A stretch of 64,000 nt of DNA. It comes from JBNJGB01 sp051747385. Lineage in GTDB: Bacteria > Myxococcota_A > UBA9042 > PHBI01 > JACKFB01. The notes under the pieces were generated by a model. It searched no databases. It saw only the letters and a program-made list of their open reading frames with translations, and was not told the DNA's origin. This document shows positions 46,275 through 54,762 of this stretch, piece after piece. The position numbers were made by a program, and so were the translations under genes. The stretch is taken from positions 35,656 to 99,655 of the forward strand of contig JBNJGB010000025.1 in NCBI GenBank assembly GCA_051747385.1, given 5' to 3'. How positions within the stretch are numbered: position 1 is the first letter of the stretch; every line of letters begins with the position of its first letter.

Positions 46275-46304
46275 CGTATACTTGCGGCCTTCGAGGCGTG
46301 TCAA
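46275..46304 (-). promoter_or_regulatory. promoter of the GT2-deacetylase-mobA unit
   Basis: On the minus strand a perfect TTGACA (46299-46304) and TATACG (46275-46280) lie 18 bp apart, giving a leader of about 25-30 nt before the TTG start. Confidence 0.55.
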
Positions 46305-46310
46305 CGGAGA

Positions 46311-46339
46311 TGGACCCCGCGGAGCGCTGCCACTATACC
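46311..46339 (+). promoter_or_regulatory. promoter of the NfeD-like/thrB pair
   Basis: TGGACC (46311-46316) and TATACC (46334-46339) lie 17 bp apart. Together with the divergent promoter they occupy the 144-bp gap. Confidence 0.5.
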
Positions 46340-46389
46340 TGTAGCGAGGCGCGGGACCGAGCCGCCGCGCCCGCCGAAGGGGAGCCTCG

Positions 46390-46725
46390 ATGAGCGCCAT
46401 GTCCGTCCTGATCCTCGCCCTGGTGGCCGTGGGCGTCGTCCTGTGGTGGAAGCGCCGGCACCGGGCGGTGGGCTCCGTCGCCCTCACCCCCGAGCTGGTG
46501 GGCTGCACCGGTACGGTGGCCAGCGATCGGCTGGAGGTGGACGGCGAGGGCCGCGTCCGGGTCGTCGACTCGCGGGGGCGCCCGCGGGAGATCGCCGCGC
46601 GCCTGGTGGACGCCGACGACGCCATGGCCCGCGGCCAGGAGATCCTCGTCATCCAGGACCCGCGCCCGGAGCGCCCCGCCCTGGTGGTGCCCACCGATCT
46701 CCCCGGCCTCGAGGACCTGTCCTGA
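46390..46725 (+). CDS. small NfeD-like membrane protein
   Basis: A 111-residue protein: one N-terminal membrane segment (SVLILALVAVGVVLWW) and a soluble beta-rich domain (GCTGTVASDRLEVDGEGRVR, ARGQEILVIQ) resembling the OB-fold C-terminus of NfeD proteins. Role unknown. ATG 46390 follows GGGGAG. Its stop overlaps the thrB ATG (TGATG). Confidence 0.7.
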   Translation: MSAMSVLILALVAVGVVLWWKRRHRAVGSVALTPELVGCTGTVASDRLEVDGEGRVRVVDSRGRPREIAARLVDADDAMARGQEILVIQDPRPERPALVVPTDLPGLEDLS

Positions 46726-47678
46726 TGAGCACGCCACGCCACGCCACCGCCTCCGCGGCCGCCACGGTGGCCAACCTGGGCCCGGGCTTCGACGTCCTCG
46801 GCCTGTGCCTCGCCGCCCCCCGGGACGTCGTGGTAGCCGACCGCACCGACGACGGCCGCGTGATCCTGGAAGACGTGGAGGGGGACGGCGGTCGCCTTCC
46901 GCGCGACGCGGCGGCGAACTGCGCCGGAGTGGCCGCTCGGGAGGTCCTCGACCGCTTCGCCCCGGCAGACGCGGGCGTGCGCCTCCGCCTCCGGAAGGGC
47001 CTGCCCCTGGGCTCGGGGCTGGGAAGCTCTGCGGCCTCCGCGGTGGCGGCCGCCATGGCGACGCGCGCCGTCGCCTGCCCCGAAGTCCCGCGACGGGCCC
47101 TCCTGGACGCCTGCCGGGAGGGAGAGCGCCTGGCCACGGGCAGCCCGCACCCGGACAACGTGGCGCCCTCGCTGCTCGGCGGCCTCGTGGCGTGCCTGCC
47201 GGGGGAGCACGAGGGCGTCGAGGTCGTGGCCCTGCCCCTGCCCGAGGGCCTCCACGTGGCCTGCGTGAAGCCCGACGTGGAGGTGCGCACGGCGGACGCC
47301 CGCGCCGCCATGCCCGACGCCGTCCCCATCCCGGACGTGGTGGCCAACCTGGCGGCCATGGCCGGGCTGGTGACGGCCCTGTCCCGGGGCGACCTGGATC
47401 TCCTCGGCCGCTGCCTCGTGGACCGCGTGGCCACGCCCTATCGCAAGCGGTTCATCCCCCGCTTCGACGAGGCTCTGGCGGCCGCGCGGCGGGCCGGCGC
47501 CCTCGGGGGCGGCATCTCGGGCTCAGGCCCGACGATCTTCGCCCTGGCGCCGGATCGCTCCCGGGCCGAGGCGGCCGCAGACGCCCTGGAGGACACCTTC
47601 CGGGCGGAGGGCCTGGACACCCTGCGGGTGGTCGGCGCCGTGGACCCCGGGGGCGCGCGGGTGGACTCCGCGCAGTAG
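46725..47678 (+). CDS. thrB: homoserine kinase
   Basis: A 317-residue GHMP kinase. Motifs: ATVANLGPGFDVLGLCL (14-30), GLPLGSGLGSSAASAVAA, ATGSPHPDNVAPSLLGGL and GGGISGSGPTIFAL. It phosphorylates homoserine in threonine synthesis. Start overlaps the upstream stop. No thrA or thrC nearby. A GTGGGGTCA-type repeat word lies just downstream (47756-47774). Confidence 0.95.
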   Translation: MSTPRHATASAAATVANLGPGFDVLGLCLAAPRDVVVADRTDDGRVILEDVEGDGGRLPRDAAANCAGVAAREVLDRFAPADAGVRLRLRKGLPLGSGLGSSAASAVAAAMATRAVACPEVPRRALLDACREGERLATGSPHPDNVAPSLLGGLVACLPGEHEGVEVVALPLPEGLHVACVKPDVEVRTADARAAMPDAVPIPDVVANLAAMAGLVTALSRGDLDLLGRCLVDRVATPYRKRFIPRFDEALAAARRAGALGGGISGSGPTIFALAPDRSRAEAAADALEDTFRAEGLDTLRVVGAVDPGGARVDSAQ

Positions 47679-47755
47679 GACGGCCGTCCCCGAGCCGCGG
47701 ACAATGGAGTAGGACCTCCGACCACGGCGGTCGACGACCGTGAGAAAGTGTGAAA

Positions 47756-47774
47756 TGAGTAGGCTTGACCCCAC
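47756..47774 (-). repeat. GTGGGGTCAA-type repeat word, copy 1
   Basis: On the minus strand GTGGGGTCAAGCCTACTCA is 17 of 19 identical to GTGGGGTCAAACCTACGCA at 59014-59032. Both sit at gene boundaries. Such words occur next to REP- and transposase-related sequences in other genomes (recall, unverified). Confidence 0.4.
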
Positions 47775-47779
47775 GTTTG

Positions 47780-48889
47780 TCAGACGTACATGCGGCTGAT
47801 CACGGCCAGCAGGACGTTGGAGGCGGCGTGGACGACGACGGCCGCGCCGATGTGGCCCGTGCGGGCGCGGAGCCAGCCGAACATCAGGCCCGGGAAGAAG
47901 ACGAGCAGGCGGTGGCCCCCGGGGATGAGGATCGGGTGGAGCAGCGCGAAGCCGAGGGCCGCGAGGAGCAGGCCCGGGCCGAAGTCGGCCCCGAACAGCC
48001 GCCACGGCGTCCCCAGTCGCTGGTCCAGGCGACCCTGGAGGTAGCCGCGAAAGAACCACTCCTCCGGGAGGGCCACGAGGCCCAGGTGGACCACCAGGTA
48101 GCTCAGGAGCCAGAGCCAGCCGCGATCCGCCTCGACAAGGCCGTCCTCCTCGGCGGACTGCGAGTAGCGCCCCGTCGCGATCCGTCCGGCCTCGTACGGC
48201 GCGCCGTCCGGCCGTGACAGGGACAGGCGCAGCGTGCGGCGGTCGCCGAGGGGGTACCAGAGCCCCTCGCCGGGTTCCGCCCGCCACGTCCCGTCCGGGC
48301 CCGGGCGCACGACCTCGTCGGCGCGGGGCACCTCTCCGGGCCCGCAGCGGACCCGTCGGGCGGTCCGGAGGGGTGGCGCGGTGTCGAGGCTCGTCCGGAG
48401 CCCGGCGTCCGTCGGCGCCACGATCCAGAGGCCGGTGCGCGTGGTCCAGACCGCGGCCTGCTCGTGCTCGCCGCACGGTCTCGCGGGCATGCCGAGGAGG
48501 TCCTCGTCCCAGCGGAGCAGCGCGTGGGCGCCCCACTCCGGCTCGCCGCCCAGGAAGCCCGTCTGGACCTGGTGATAGCCCAGCACGAACAGCGGGAAGA
48601 CGACCGCCATGGTCGCCGCGGAGACCCTCAGCGTGCGGCCCCACGGCCGCATCTCGACGCCCAGGTCGTCGATGGTGACGCCGGCGCGGCGCAGGCGGAG
48701 GACGAGGCCCGGGACCGCCAGCAGCGGCAACGCGAGCAGGGCCTGCAGCCATCCGGAGATCGGGGGGAAGACCGACGCGAGCAGGGCGAGGAGCACCGTG
48801 CTCCCGAAGAGCAGGCCCAGGGCGAGGGCGAACTCGGAGAGGCTCGGGGGCTCCGGCGCGGCGGTCGGGCGGTCTTCGGTTCCGGGCAA
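47780..48889 (-). CDS. CPBP-family intramembrane protease-like protein
   Basis: A 369-residue protein with N-terminal membrane segments, a soluble insertion of about 140 residues (about 130-230) and C-terminal CPBP motifs: PEEWFFRGYLQGRL (the Glu-Glu and Arg motif), FALLHP and HAASNVLLA. Similar proteins in Myxococcota process C-terminal sorting signals, but nothing here shows that role. The TTG start at 48889 is uncertain; the frame is open far upstream. It lies next to a divergent promoter. Confidence 0.75.
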   Translation of the reverse strand: MPGTEDRPTAAPEPPSLSEFALALGLLFGSTVLLALLASVFPPISGWLQALLALPLLAVPGLVLRLRRAGVTIDDLGVEMRPWGRTLRVSAATMAVVFPLFVLGYHQVQTGFLGGEPEWGAHALLRWDEDLLGMPARPCGEHEQAAVWTTRTGLWIVAPTDAGLRTSLDTAPPLRTARRVRCGPGEVPRADEVVRPGPDGTWRAEPGEGLWYPLGDRRTLRLSLSRPDGAPYEAGRIATGRYSQSAEEDGLVEADRGWLWLLSYLVVHLGLVALPEEWFFRGYLQGRLDQRLGTPWRLFGADFGPGLLLAALGFALLHPILIPGGHRLLVFFPGLMFGWLRARTGHIGAAVVVHAASNVLLAVISRMYV

Positions 48890-48893
48890 GGCG

Positions 48894-48922
48894 TTGACTT
48901 CACACGGCTCAGGGGGTTTATT
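48894..48922 (+). promoter_or_regulatory. promoter of the PEGA-kelch lipoprotein genes
   Basis: TTGACT (48894-48899) and TTTATT (48917-48922) lie 17 bp apart. A TATTCT at 48919-48924 with 19-bp spacing is an alternative. The predicted leader is about 80 nt. Confidence 0.5.
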
Positions 48923-49010
48923 CTGCGCCTCTCCCGGAGGGAGTGCGTCCCGCGGGACCCGGTTCGCCGGCGTTCTGGCGCGGGACGATTCAACCCCCAA
49001 CGCACCGCGG

Positions 49011-50606
49011 ATGCAAAGCATGCTGACGCCCGCCTCCACCGGCGCTCGCCTGACGAGCAGCCTCGTCGCCGGCATCTTCGCCGTCACGACCGTCGCGGTC
49101 GGCTTCCAGCGCGCGGCCCACGCCCAGGGCATCGGAGAGACGGGCACCAAGCGGGTGCTGCTCCTGCCCATGCAGCGGGCCGGCGAGGTGTCGTCCCTCG
49201 TGCCGAACCGCGTGTTCGAGTACCTGCGGACCATCCTCGAGATGAACGACTCCCTCGAGGTCTACACCTCCGACTCCCTCGACGTGCCCGGCGACGACGA
49301 GCCGACGCCCGCCGAGACGGATCCCCTGCTGGTCGAGGCGGACGAGTCCCTCTGGAAGGCCAAGGACCTCGCGGGCGACGGCCAGTACATGAAGGCCGTG
49401 AGGGCCTTCGAGAAGTCCCGCGAGCTGTACGAGAAACGCCTCGCCGAGCTCGTGGACTTCGACAAGTACGTGGACGCCTCCCTGGGCGTGGCGCTCGCGT
49501 ACTTCATGGCCGGCTACGACGACAACGGCGAGGATCACCTCGCCAGGGTCATCGCGCTGCGGCCGAACCTGGTGCTCGACAAGCGCAAGGTGCCGGACGC
49601 CGCCACCTCGGCCCTCGAGAGGCTGCGCCGGATCTACCAGCGCGGGGACACGGGCCGCGTCACCGTCGAGAGCGCGCCGCCCGGGGCGGAGGTCTTCGTG
49701 GACGGCGTGGCCGTCGGCGAGACCCCCTACGTCGCGCAGAACCTGTGGCGCGGTCGCCACGTGGTCCGGATCGTCGAGGACGGCCACGAGCCCTGGGCCC
49801 GCACGTTCGTGGCGGACAGCCGCGAACACACGATCCGGGCGAAGCTCTCGCCGGCGGAGGAGGCCGGCGAGGAGGCCCTCCCCGAAACCCCGGAGGCCCT
49901 GGCCGCGGCCGTGGGCGCCGGCGAGATGGGCGCGGACTTCCGCGAGGGCGCCGCCGCCATCTGCGAGCGGTACTCCCTGGACGCGGTCGTGGGCACGTAC
50001 ATCCGGAAGACGCCGAAGGACTACGAATTGGCGACGTTCCTGTACGAGCGGAAGAAGGACCGGATCGCGGAGCTGGAGTGGATCCACCTGGACCACGACC
50101 TCGCCACCATGCAGGTGAACCTCCTCATCCTGGAGGAGAAGCTCCTCGCCGCCCTCTCGGCCTTCCCGGAGAGCCGGACCCTGCAGGGCCGGAGCGCGGT
50201 CTTCGCGCCCGTCGCCCCGCCCGAGCCGGCCCCGGCGCCGAAGGCCGAGCCGGAGCCCGTGGCCGAGCCAGAGTCCCAGGCGCCTCCGGCCTCGGAGCCG
50301 GAGCCCGCCGAGGAGCGGCCCGAGCCGCCCCGGGAGCCCGTGGCCGAGCCGGAGCCCGAGCCGGAGCCGAGCGTGGTGCGGGGCGAGGCCATGGTCGACG
50401 ACGCCCGGCCCGGGCTGGGCGCCTACGACGACGACCCGACGACGACCCGGAAGGAGGCCTCGGACGGCGGTGATGCGTGGTACGGCAAGTGGTGGGTGTG
50501 GACCCTCGTCGGGGCGGCCGTGGCCGGGGGCACCGCCGCCGGCATCCTCCTGACGCGGGACACGGACGACGGACCGGATGGCTTCAGCGCCACCGTGAAC
50601 TGGTAG
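49011..50606 (+). CDS. PEGA-domain periplasmic protein
   Basis: A 531-residue protein with an N-terminal signal (ARLTSSLVAGIFAVTTVAVG, cut near AHAQ). It has a beta-rich part (39-100), a TPR-like helical part (110-215), a PEGA domain (GRVTVESAPPGAEVFVDGVA, 223-285) and a Pro/Glu-rich repeat region (400-470). A C-terminal membrane segment is WVWTLVGAAVAGGTAAGILL. Anchored to the inner membrane with its bulk outside. ATG 49011 has no clear ribosome-binding site; ATG 49020 is an alternative. First gene of the long envelope set. Confidence 0.8.
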   Translation: MQSMLTPASTGARLTSSLVAGIFAVTTVAVGFQRAAHAQGIGETGTKRVLLLPMQRAGEVSSLVPNRVFEYLRTILEMNDSLEVYTSDSLDVPGDDEPTPAETDPLLVEADESLWKAKDLAGDGQYMKAVRAFEKSRELYEKRLAELVDFDKYVDASLGVALAYFMAGYDDNGEDHLARVIALRPNLVLDKRKVPDAATSALERLRRIYQRGDTGRVTVESAPPGAEVFVDGVAVGETPYVAQNLWRGRHVVRIVEDGHEPWARTFVADSREHTIRAKLSPAEEAGEEALPETPEALAAAVGAGEMGADFREGAAAICERYSLDAVVGTYIRKTPKDYELATFLYERKKDRIAELEWIHLDHDLATMQVNLLILEEKLLAALSAFPESRTLQGRSAVFAPVAPPEPAPAPKAEPEPVAEPESQAPPASEPEPAEERPEPPREPVAEPEPEPEPSVVRGEAMVDDARPGLGAYDDDPTTTRKEASDGGDAWYGKWWVWTLVGAAVAGGTAAGILLTRDTDDGPDGFSATVNW

Positions 50607-50613
50607 GACGTCG

Positions 50614-52296
50614 ATGCATCGGAACGCGACAATCGCACGCGCCCTCCTTCTGCCCGCGGTAGCGGCCCTGCTCGTGGCCGGCTGCGACTCGAGCGACGGC
50701 GGCGGGAGCCCACAGGCGCTGGATCTGAACATCTACACGTCCCCGACGGCGGCGAACCCGTACCAGGACGTGGCCTTCATGGTCCTGAAGGTCATGGGTC
50801 CCGACCTCGGCTCGGGCGTGGTGGAGATCGTGCCCTATGAGCCCGGGGGCAGCGGCACGGTGCCGGACGTGCCCTTCGGGACGACGGATCGGCAGGTCGT
50901 GGCCGAGGCCTGGGCGGGTACGCCCCAGGGAGAGCTGTCCCACGTGGTCAGCCGGGGCCGCAGCGTCTCCACGCAGGTGAGCTCGTCCGTGTTGCAGCCG
51001 CGCCAGCTCCCCCTGCTCCTGGCGCGGGTCAACAGCTTCCTGCCGCTGACCGACGCGGTGGACAGCCAGGCCCAGAGCCTCGAGCAGGGGCGCGTCGGCC
51101 ACACGACCACCCGGACGCCCTCCGGCGAGGTGCTGATCGCGGGCGGCGCCACCGTCACGGACGGGAACGCCTGGTGGCGGCCGGAGGGCTTCGAGCAGGT
51201 GATCTCCGAGGTGGAGGTCGTCGAGGAGCGCAGCGCCCTGCGTCAGACCCACTCCGGGGGCCTGCCCTTCCCGCGCGCCTTCCACACCGCCACGGCCCTG
51301 TCCAACGGCGACGTCATCTTCGCCGGGGGCTGGGACGCCGCAGGTGAGCCGCGCCGCGAGGCGGCCTGGTACGCGAAGAGCAAGGACGGCTCCGTCAGCC
51401 ATCTCGGTGCGAAGCTCTCCACGGCCCGCGCCGGGCACACGGCCACGCTCGTCGAGCCCGAGACCTTCGAGATCCTCTTCGTGGGCGGCGACGCCGAGGG
51501 GACCTGGGAGCTCTGGAACCCCTCAGAGGGGAGGGTCGCGGGCGGCCCCCTGCCCGACGGACCGCGTCGTTTCCACTCCGCCACCTGGTTCGAGGTCCCG
51601 GGCGAGGCGGGCGGCCCCTCGCGCCCCGCCGTGCTCATCGTCGGCGGCGAGGACGACGAGGGCACCCTGGCGTCGTCCATGGTCTACGACGTGAAGAGCC
51701 GCACCATGCTCGACCAGCCCGGCGGCCTCACAAGGACCGTGCCCTGCCCGGAGCCGGACGACGAGGAGCCCTGCCGCATGGAGGCCCCCCGGACGATGCT
51801 GACCGGGACTTGGGTCCCGGCGCAGAGCAAGATCTACCTGGTGGGCGGCTTCTCCAGCGTGGACCGGGCCGCGGCCTCCAACACAATCGATGTGTACGAG
51901 ACGACGGATCAGGCCTTCCGCACGGACGTAGACGCCTTCAATCTGGCTCACGCCCGCGGCGGCCACACGGCGACCCTCATGGACGAGAGCTCGGTGCTCA
52001 TCGCCGGCGGCGCCGCCTCGGACGGCTCCGCGCGATCGTCCATCGAGATCATCCACCAGTACTACAAGGAGGTCACCAACCCCTCCACAGGCCAGCTCGA
52101 GTTGGAGGCGAGGATCAGCGTGGCCTTCGCCTGCGAGGAGGACTGCCCCGACATCCCGGACCTGCCCGCCGCCCGCTTCGGCCACGCGGCGGTCGCCCTG
52201 GACACGGGCATGGTCCTCCTGGCCGGCGGGCTCACCGGGGGCGGCGCCACCGCCCTGAGCCACGTGCTGGACCTGACGCTGTACAACCCGCGGTAG
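50614..52296 (+). CDS. kelch-repeat lipoprotein
   Basis: A 560-residue lipoprotein (lipobox LVAGC) with a Gly-rich linker and five to six kelch-like blades from about 165 onward, each with GxxxxGG and R-x-xHTAT motifs: VLIAGGATVTDG, RAFHTATALSNGDVIFAGGW, ARAGHTATLVEPE, YLVGGFSS, ARGGHTATLMDESSVLIAGG and RFGHAAVALDTGMVLLAGG. Probably an outer-membrane or periplasmic binding platform. It starts 7 bp after the PEGA gene and shares its transcript. Confidence 0.85.
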   Translation: MHRNATIARALLLPAVAALLVAGCDSSDGGGSPQALDLNIYTSPTAANPYQDVAFMVLKVMGPDLGSGVVEIVPYEPGGSGTVPDVPFGTTDRQVVAEAWAGTPQGELSHVVSRGRSVSTQVSSSVLQPRQLPLLLARVNSFLPLTDAVDSQAQSLEQGRVGHTTTRTPSGEVLIAGGATVTDGNAWWRPEGFEQVISEVEVVEERSALRQTHSGGLPFPRAFHTATALSNGDVIFAGGWDAAGEPRREAAWYAKSKDGSVSHLGAKLSTARAGHTATLVEPETFEILFVGGDAEGTWELWNPSEGRVAGGPLPDGPRRFHSATWFEVPGEAGGPSRPAVLIVGGEDDEGTLASSMVYDVKSRTMLDQPGGLTRTVPCPEPDDEEPCRMEAPRTMLTGTWVPAQSKIYLVGGFSSVDRAAASNTIDVYETTDQAFRTDVDAFNLAHARGGHTATLMDESSVLIAGGAASDGSARSSIEIIHQYYKEVTNPSTGQLELEARISVAFACEEDCPDIPDLPAARFGHAAVALDTGMVLLAGGLTGGGATALSHVLDLTLYNPR

Positions 52297-52438
52297 GCGC
52301 TCCGGGGCCCGCGTCGGGAGGCACGCCCACCCGTCGCCGCCGCGTCATCAACTCGTCACGTCGAATCGAACGGCTGACACATCCGCCCTCTACAACGCGT
52401 CCCAACCACCCCTCACGGGACGACTTGGAGAGAGGCAG

Positions 52439-53863
52439 ATGCATATCCGATCCACTTGGGTTCTCGCGACGCTCGGCGCGGCGGGCATCCTCCTGACCAG
52501 CGCCTGTGACGACGGCGGAGGCAGCGGCACCGGGGAGCCCACGGGCTGCGTGCAGCACTCCGACGATCCGAACGCCCCCTATCCGCCCCAGGTCGCGTGC
52601 GACGACGCCGGCACGTGCACCGTGGAGGCTCCCCAGTCCTGCCCCATCGTGGAGAACTTCACGATGACGGCGGACAAGCAGTGGCTGCTCCAAGGCGGCG
52701 TCTTCGTCGGCGACGACATCGAGGAGACGGTCCTCACCATCGAGCCCGACACGACGGTCTACGGCGAGACGTCGTCGAAGGCCTTCCTGACCATCCGGCG
52801 CGGCTCGCGCATCGTGGCCGACGGCACCGCCACGGCCCCGATCGTGTTCACCTCCTCCAAGGCCGAGGGCAGCCGGGCCCGCGGCGACTGGGGCGGCGTC
52901 GTCCTGAACGGCCGCGCCCCCGTCAACGGCTGCAACACCCCGCCCTGCGAGGCCGAGGGCGAGGGCGGCTCCGGACTGTACGGAGGCGACGACCCGCTCG
53001 ACGACAGCGGCGTGCTCCGCTACGTCCGCGTCGAGTTCGCCGGGCATCCCATCACCGAGGACAACGAGCTGAACGGCATCGCGTTCCAGGGCGTGGGCGC
53101 AGGCACCACCATCGACCACGTCCAGATCCACATGGCGGCCGACGACGGCATCGAGTTCTTCGGCGGCACGGCCGAGTGGAAGCACGTCCTGACCACCGGC
53201 ATCTCCGACGACAACCTGGACTGGACGGACGGTTGGCAGGGCAAGGGCCAGTTCTTCGTCGCCCAGCAGTATGCCGACGCCGGCGACAACGGCATCGAGG
53301 CAGACAACAACGGCGAGAACAACGCCGCCACGCCGCGCTCGCAGCCGACGCTCGCCAACCTGACCCTGATCGGCGTCCCGAGCTCCAACAACTCGGACCT
53401 GGGCATCCTCCTCCGCGAGGGCACCGGCGCGAACATCTACAACGCCATCGTGACCGGCTGGAACGACGCCTGCTTCGACGTGGACCACTCCGAGACCTTC
53501 GCCAACGCGGTGGACGGCGACGGGATGCTCACGGGCGACCTCACCATCGAGAGCTCCATCGTGTCCTGCGACACCGCCTTCGAGATGGGCGACGAGGAGG
53601 ACGCCGACGGCAACCCGGTCCAGGACCCGTGGTCGGTGGAGGAGTTCTTCACCAGCATGAACCCGGGTAACGAGGTCACCGACCCGATGCTCCAGGACCC
53701 GATGAACACCGCCGCCCCGGACGTGCGTCCAGCAGACGGCTCGCCGGCGCGCACCGGCGCCACGGTGCCGCAGGATCCCTTCTTCGAGGCCGTGGACTTC
53801 ATCGGCGGCGTCGACCCCGACGACGACTGGACCGCCGGCTGGACCACGTCGGCCAGGAACTAG
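52439..53863 (+). CDS. parallel beta-helix lipoprotein
   Basis: A 474-residue lipoprotein (lipobox LLTSAC) with a Gly/Ser linker and a right-handed parallel beta-helix (about 90-400): DTTVYGETSSKAFLTIRRGS, GDWGGVVLNGRAPVNG, GDDPLDDSGVLRYVRVEF, TIDHVQIHMAADDGIEFFGG. Four conserved-looking Cys pairs (near residues 37-69 and 163-170) suggest disulfides. This type often accompanies TonB-dependent receptors and may bind substrate at the surface. The C-terminus ends WTTSARN. A 142-bp gap precedes it. Confidence 0.82.
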   Translation: MHIRSTWVLATLGAAGILLTSACDDGGGSGTGEPTGCVQHSDDPNAPYPPQVACDDAGTCTVEAPQSCPIVENFTMTADKQWLLQGGVFVGDDIEETVLTIEPDTTVYGETSSKAFLTIRRGSRIVADGTATAPIVFTSSKAEGSRARGDWGGVVLNGRAPVNGCNTPPCEAEGEGGSGLYGGDDPLDDSGVLRYVRVEFAGHPITEDNELNGIAFQGVGAGTTIDHVQIHMAADDGIEFFGGTAEWKHVLTTGISDDNLDWTDGWQGKGQFFVAQQYADAGDNGIEADNNGENNAATPRSQPTLANLTLIGVPSSNNSDLGILLREGTGANIYNAIVTGWNDACFDVDHSETFANAVDGDGMLTGDLTIESSIVSCDTAFEMGDEEDADGNPVQDPWSVEEFFTSMNPGNEVTDPMLQDPMNTAAPDVRPADGSPARTGATVPQDPFFEAVDFIGGVDPDDDWTAGWTTSARN

Positions 53864-53916
53864 AGGTTCCGTCCCACCGAGCGCTCGAGGGAAGTCGGGG
53901 GGCTGCCTTCGAGCCC

Positions 53917-53948
53917 GGGGGGCTGGCGTCGATCGACGCCGGCCCCCC
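53917..53948. promoter_or_regulatory. strong hairpin between the beta-helix lipoprotein and DUF3450 genes
   Basis: GGGGGGC-T-GGCGTCG, AT, CGACGCC-G-GCCCCCC forms a 14-bp stem broken by one mismatch, with a perfect 16-bp palindrome at its core. It has no U tract. It lies 53 bases after one stop and 47 bases before the next ATG, so it may act as a partial terminator, RNA-processing site or 3' protector separating surface-protein from energiser expression. Confidence 0.6.
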
Positions 53949-53994
53949 GCACCTGCACCCCCGCGTCTCCCGCCCCCCCGCACGGAGGATTCAC

Positions 53995-54762
53995 ATGAGT
54001 TGCCTCCCCACCAGCGCCGTGGCCCTGGCCGTGGCGCTGATCCTGCTCCCCGCCGCCTCGGCGAAGGCCCCGGACACGGAGGGCCTGGCCGAGGAGCTCT
54101 CGCGTCTGCGCGGCGAGGTGGAGGAGCTGTCCGCTCGGGTCGAGGGCGAGAAGGAGTCGCAGCGCATGCGGCTTCGGAGCCTCGCGACCCAGAAGGCGGA
54201 CCTGGAGATCGAGCTCCGGCGCGAGGAGGTCCGACTGCAGCAGGCGACGAAGTCACTGGAGGAGCAGAAGGACCGGGTGGCGGCGGCCGCCGAGGCGGAC
54301 GCGGCCCTGAAGCCGGCGCTCCTCGCGGCCATCGACACACTCCGGGCCGCCGTCCGCGCCGGCCTGCCCTACCGGGTCTCCGACCGGCTCGCCGAGCTGG
54401 ACGGGCTCGCGACCCGGGTCCGGGACGATCTCCTCGCTCCGGGCCGTGGCGTGGCGCGCCTGTGGTCCCGGGTGGAGGACGAGCTTCGCCTCACCCGAGA
54501 GAGCGCCCTGGACCGCCAGGTGGTGGACCTCGGCGGCGAAAAGGTCCTCGCCGACGTCGTCCACGTCGGCACCGTGATGATCTTCTTCCGCACGAAGGAC
54601 GGCCGGTACGGGCACGCGGAGCGCGCCGAGGACGGCTGGGCCTGGCGCGAGGTGACCTCGGCAGTCGGGAAGGAGGACCTCCAGGCCTTCTTCGAGTCCT
54701 TCGACAAGCGCGTGCGGGTGGGCTTCTTCGAGGTCCCGAATCCGCTGGAGGGATCGCCATGA
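53995..54762 (+). CDS. DUF3450 periplasmic protein
   Basis: A 255-residue protein with signal peptide (VALAVALILLPAASA), a long coiled coil (30-105: EELSRLRGEVEELSARVEGE) and a C-terminal beta part (VLADVVHVGTVMIFFRTKDG). DUF3450 genes precede the ttpC/exbB2 cluster in Vibrio and relatives. ATG 53995 follows GGAGG. Its stop overlaps the next ATG (ATGA). Confidence 0.85.
   Translation: MSCLPTSAVALAVALILLPAASAKAPDTEGLAEELSRLRGEVEELSARVEGEKESQRMRLRSLATQKADLEIELRREEVRLQQATKSLEEQKDRVAAAAEADAALKPALLAAIDTLRAAVRAGLPYRVSDRLAELDGLATRVRDDLLAPGRGVARLWSRVEDELRLTRESALDRQVVDLGGEKVLADVVHVGTVMIFFRTKDGRYGHAERAEDGWAWREVTSAVGKEDLQAFFESFDKRVRVGFFEVPNPLEGSP

Noticed and set aside
47780..48889. CPBP protein as a sorting-signal protease acting on a secreted protein in the window
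   Set aside because: None of the secreted proteins here has a recognisable C-terminal sorting signal with the required membrane segment and basic tail.
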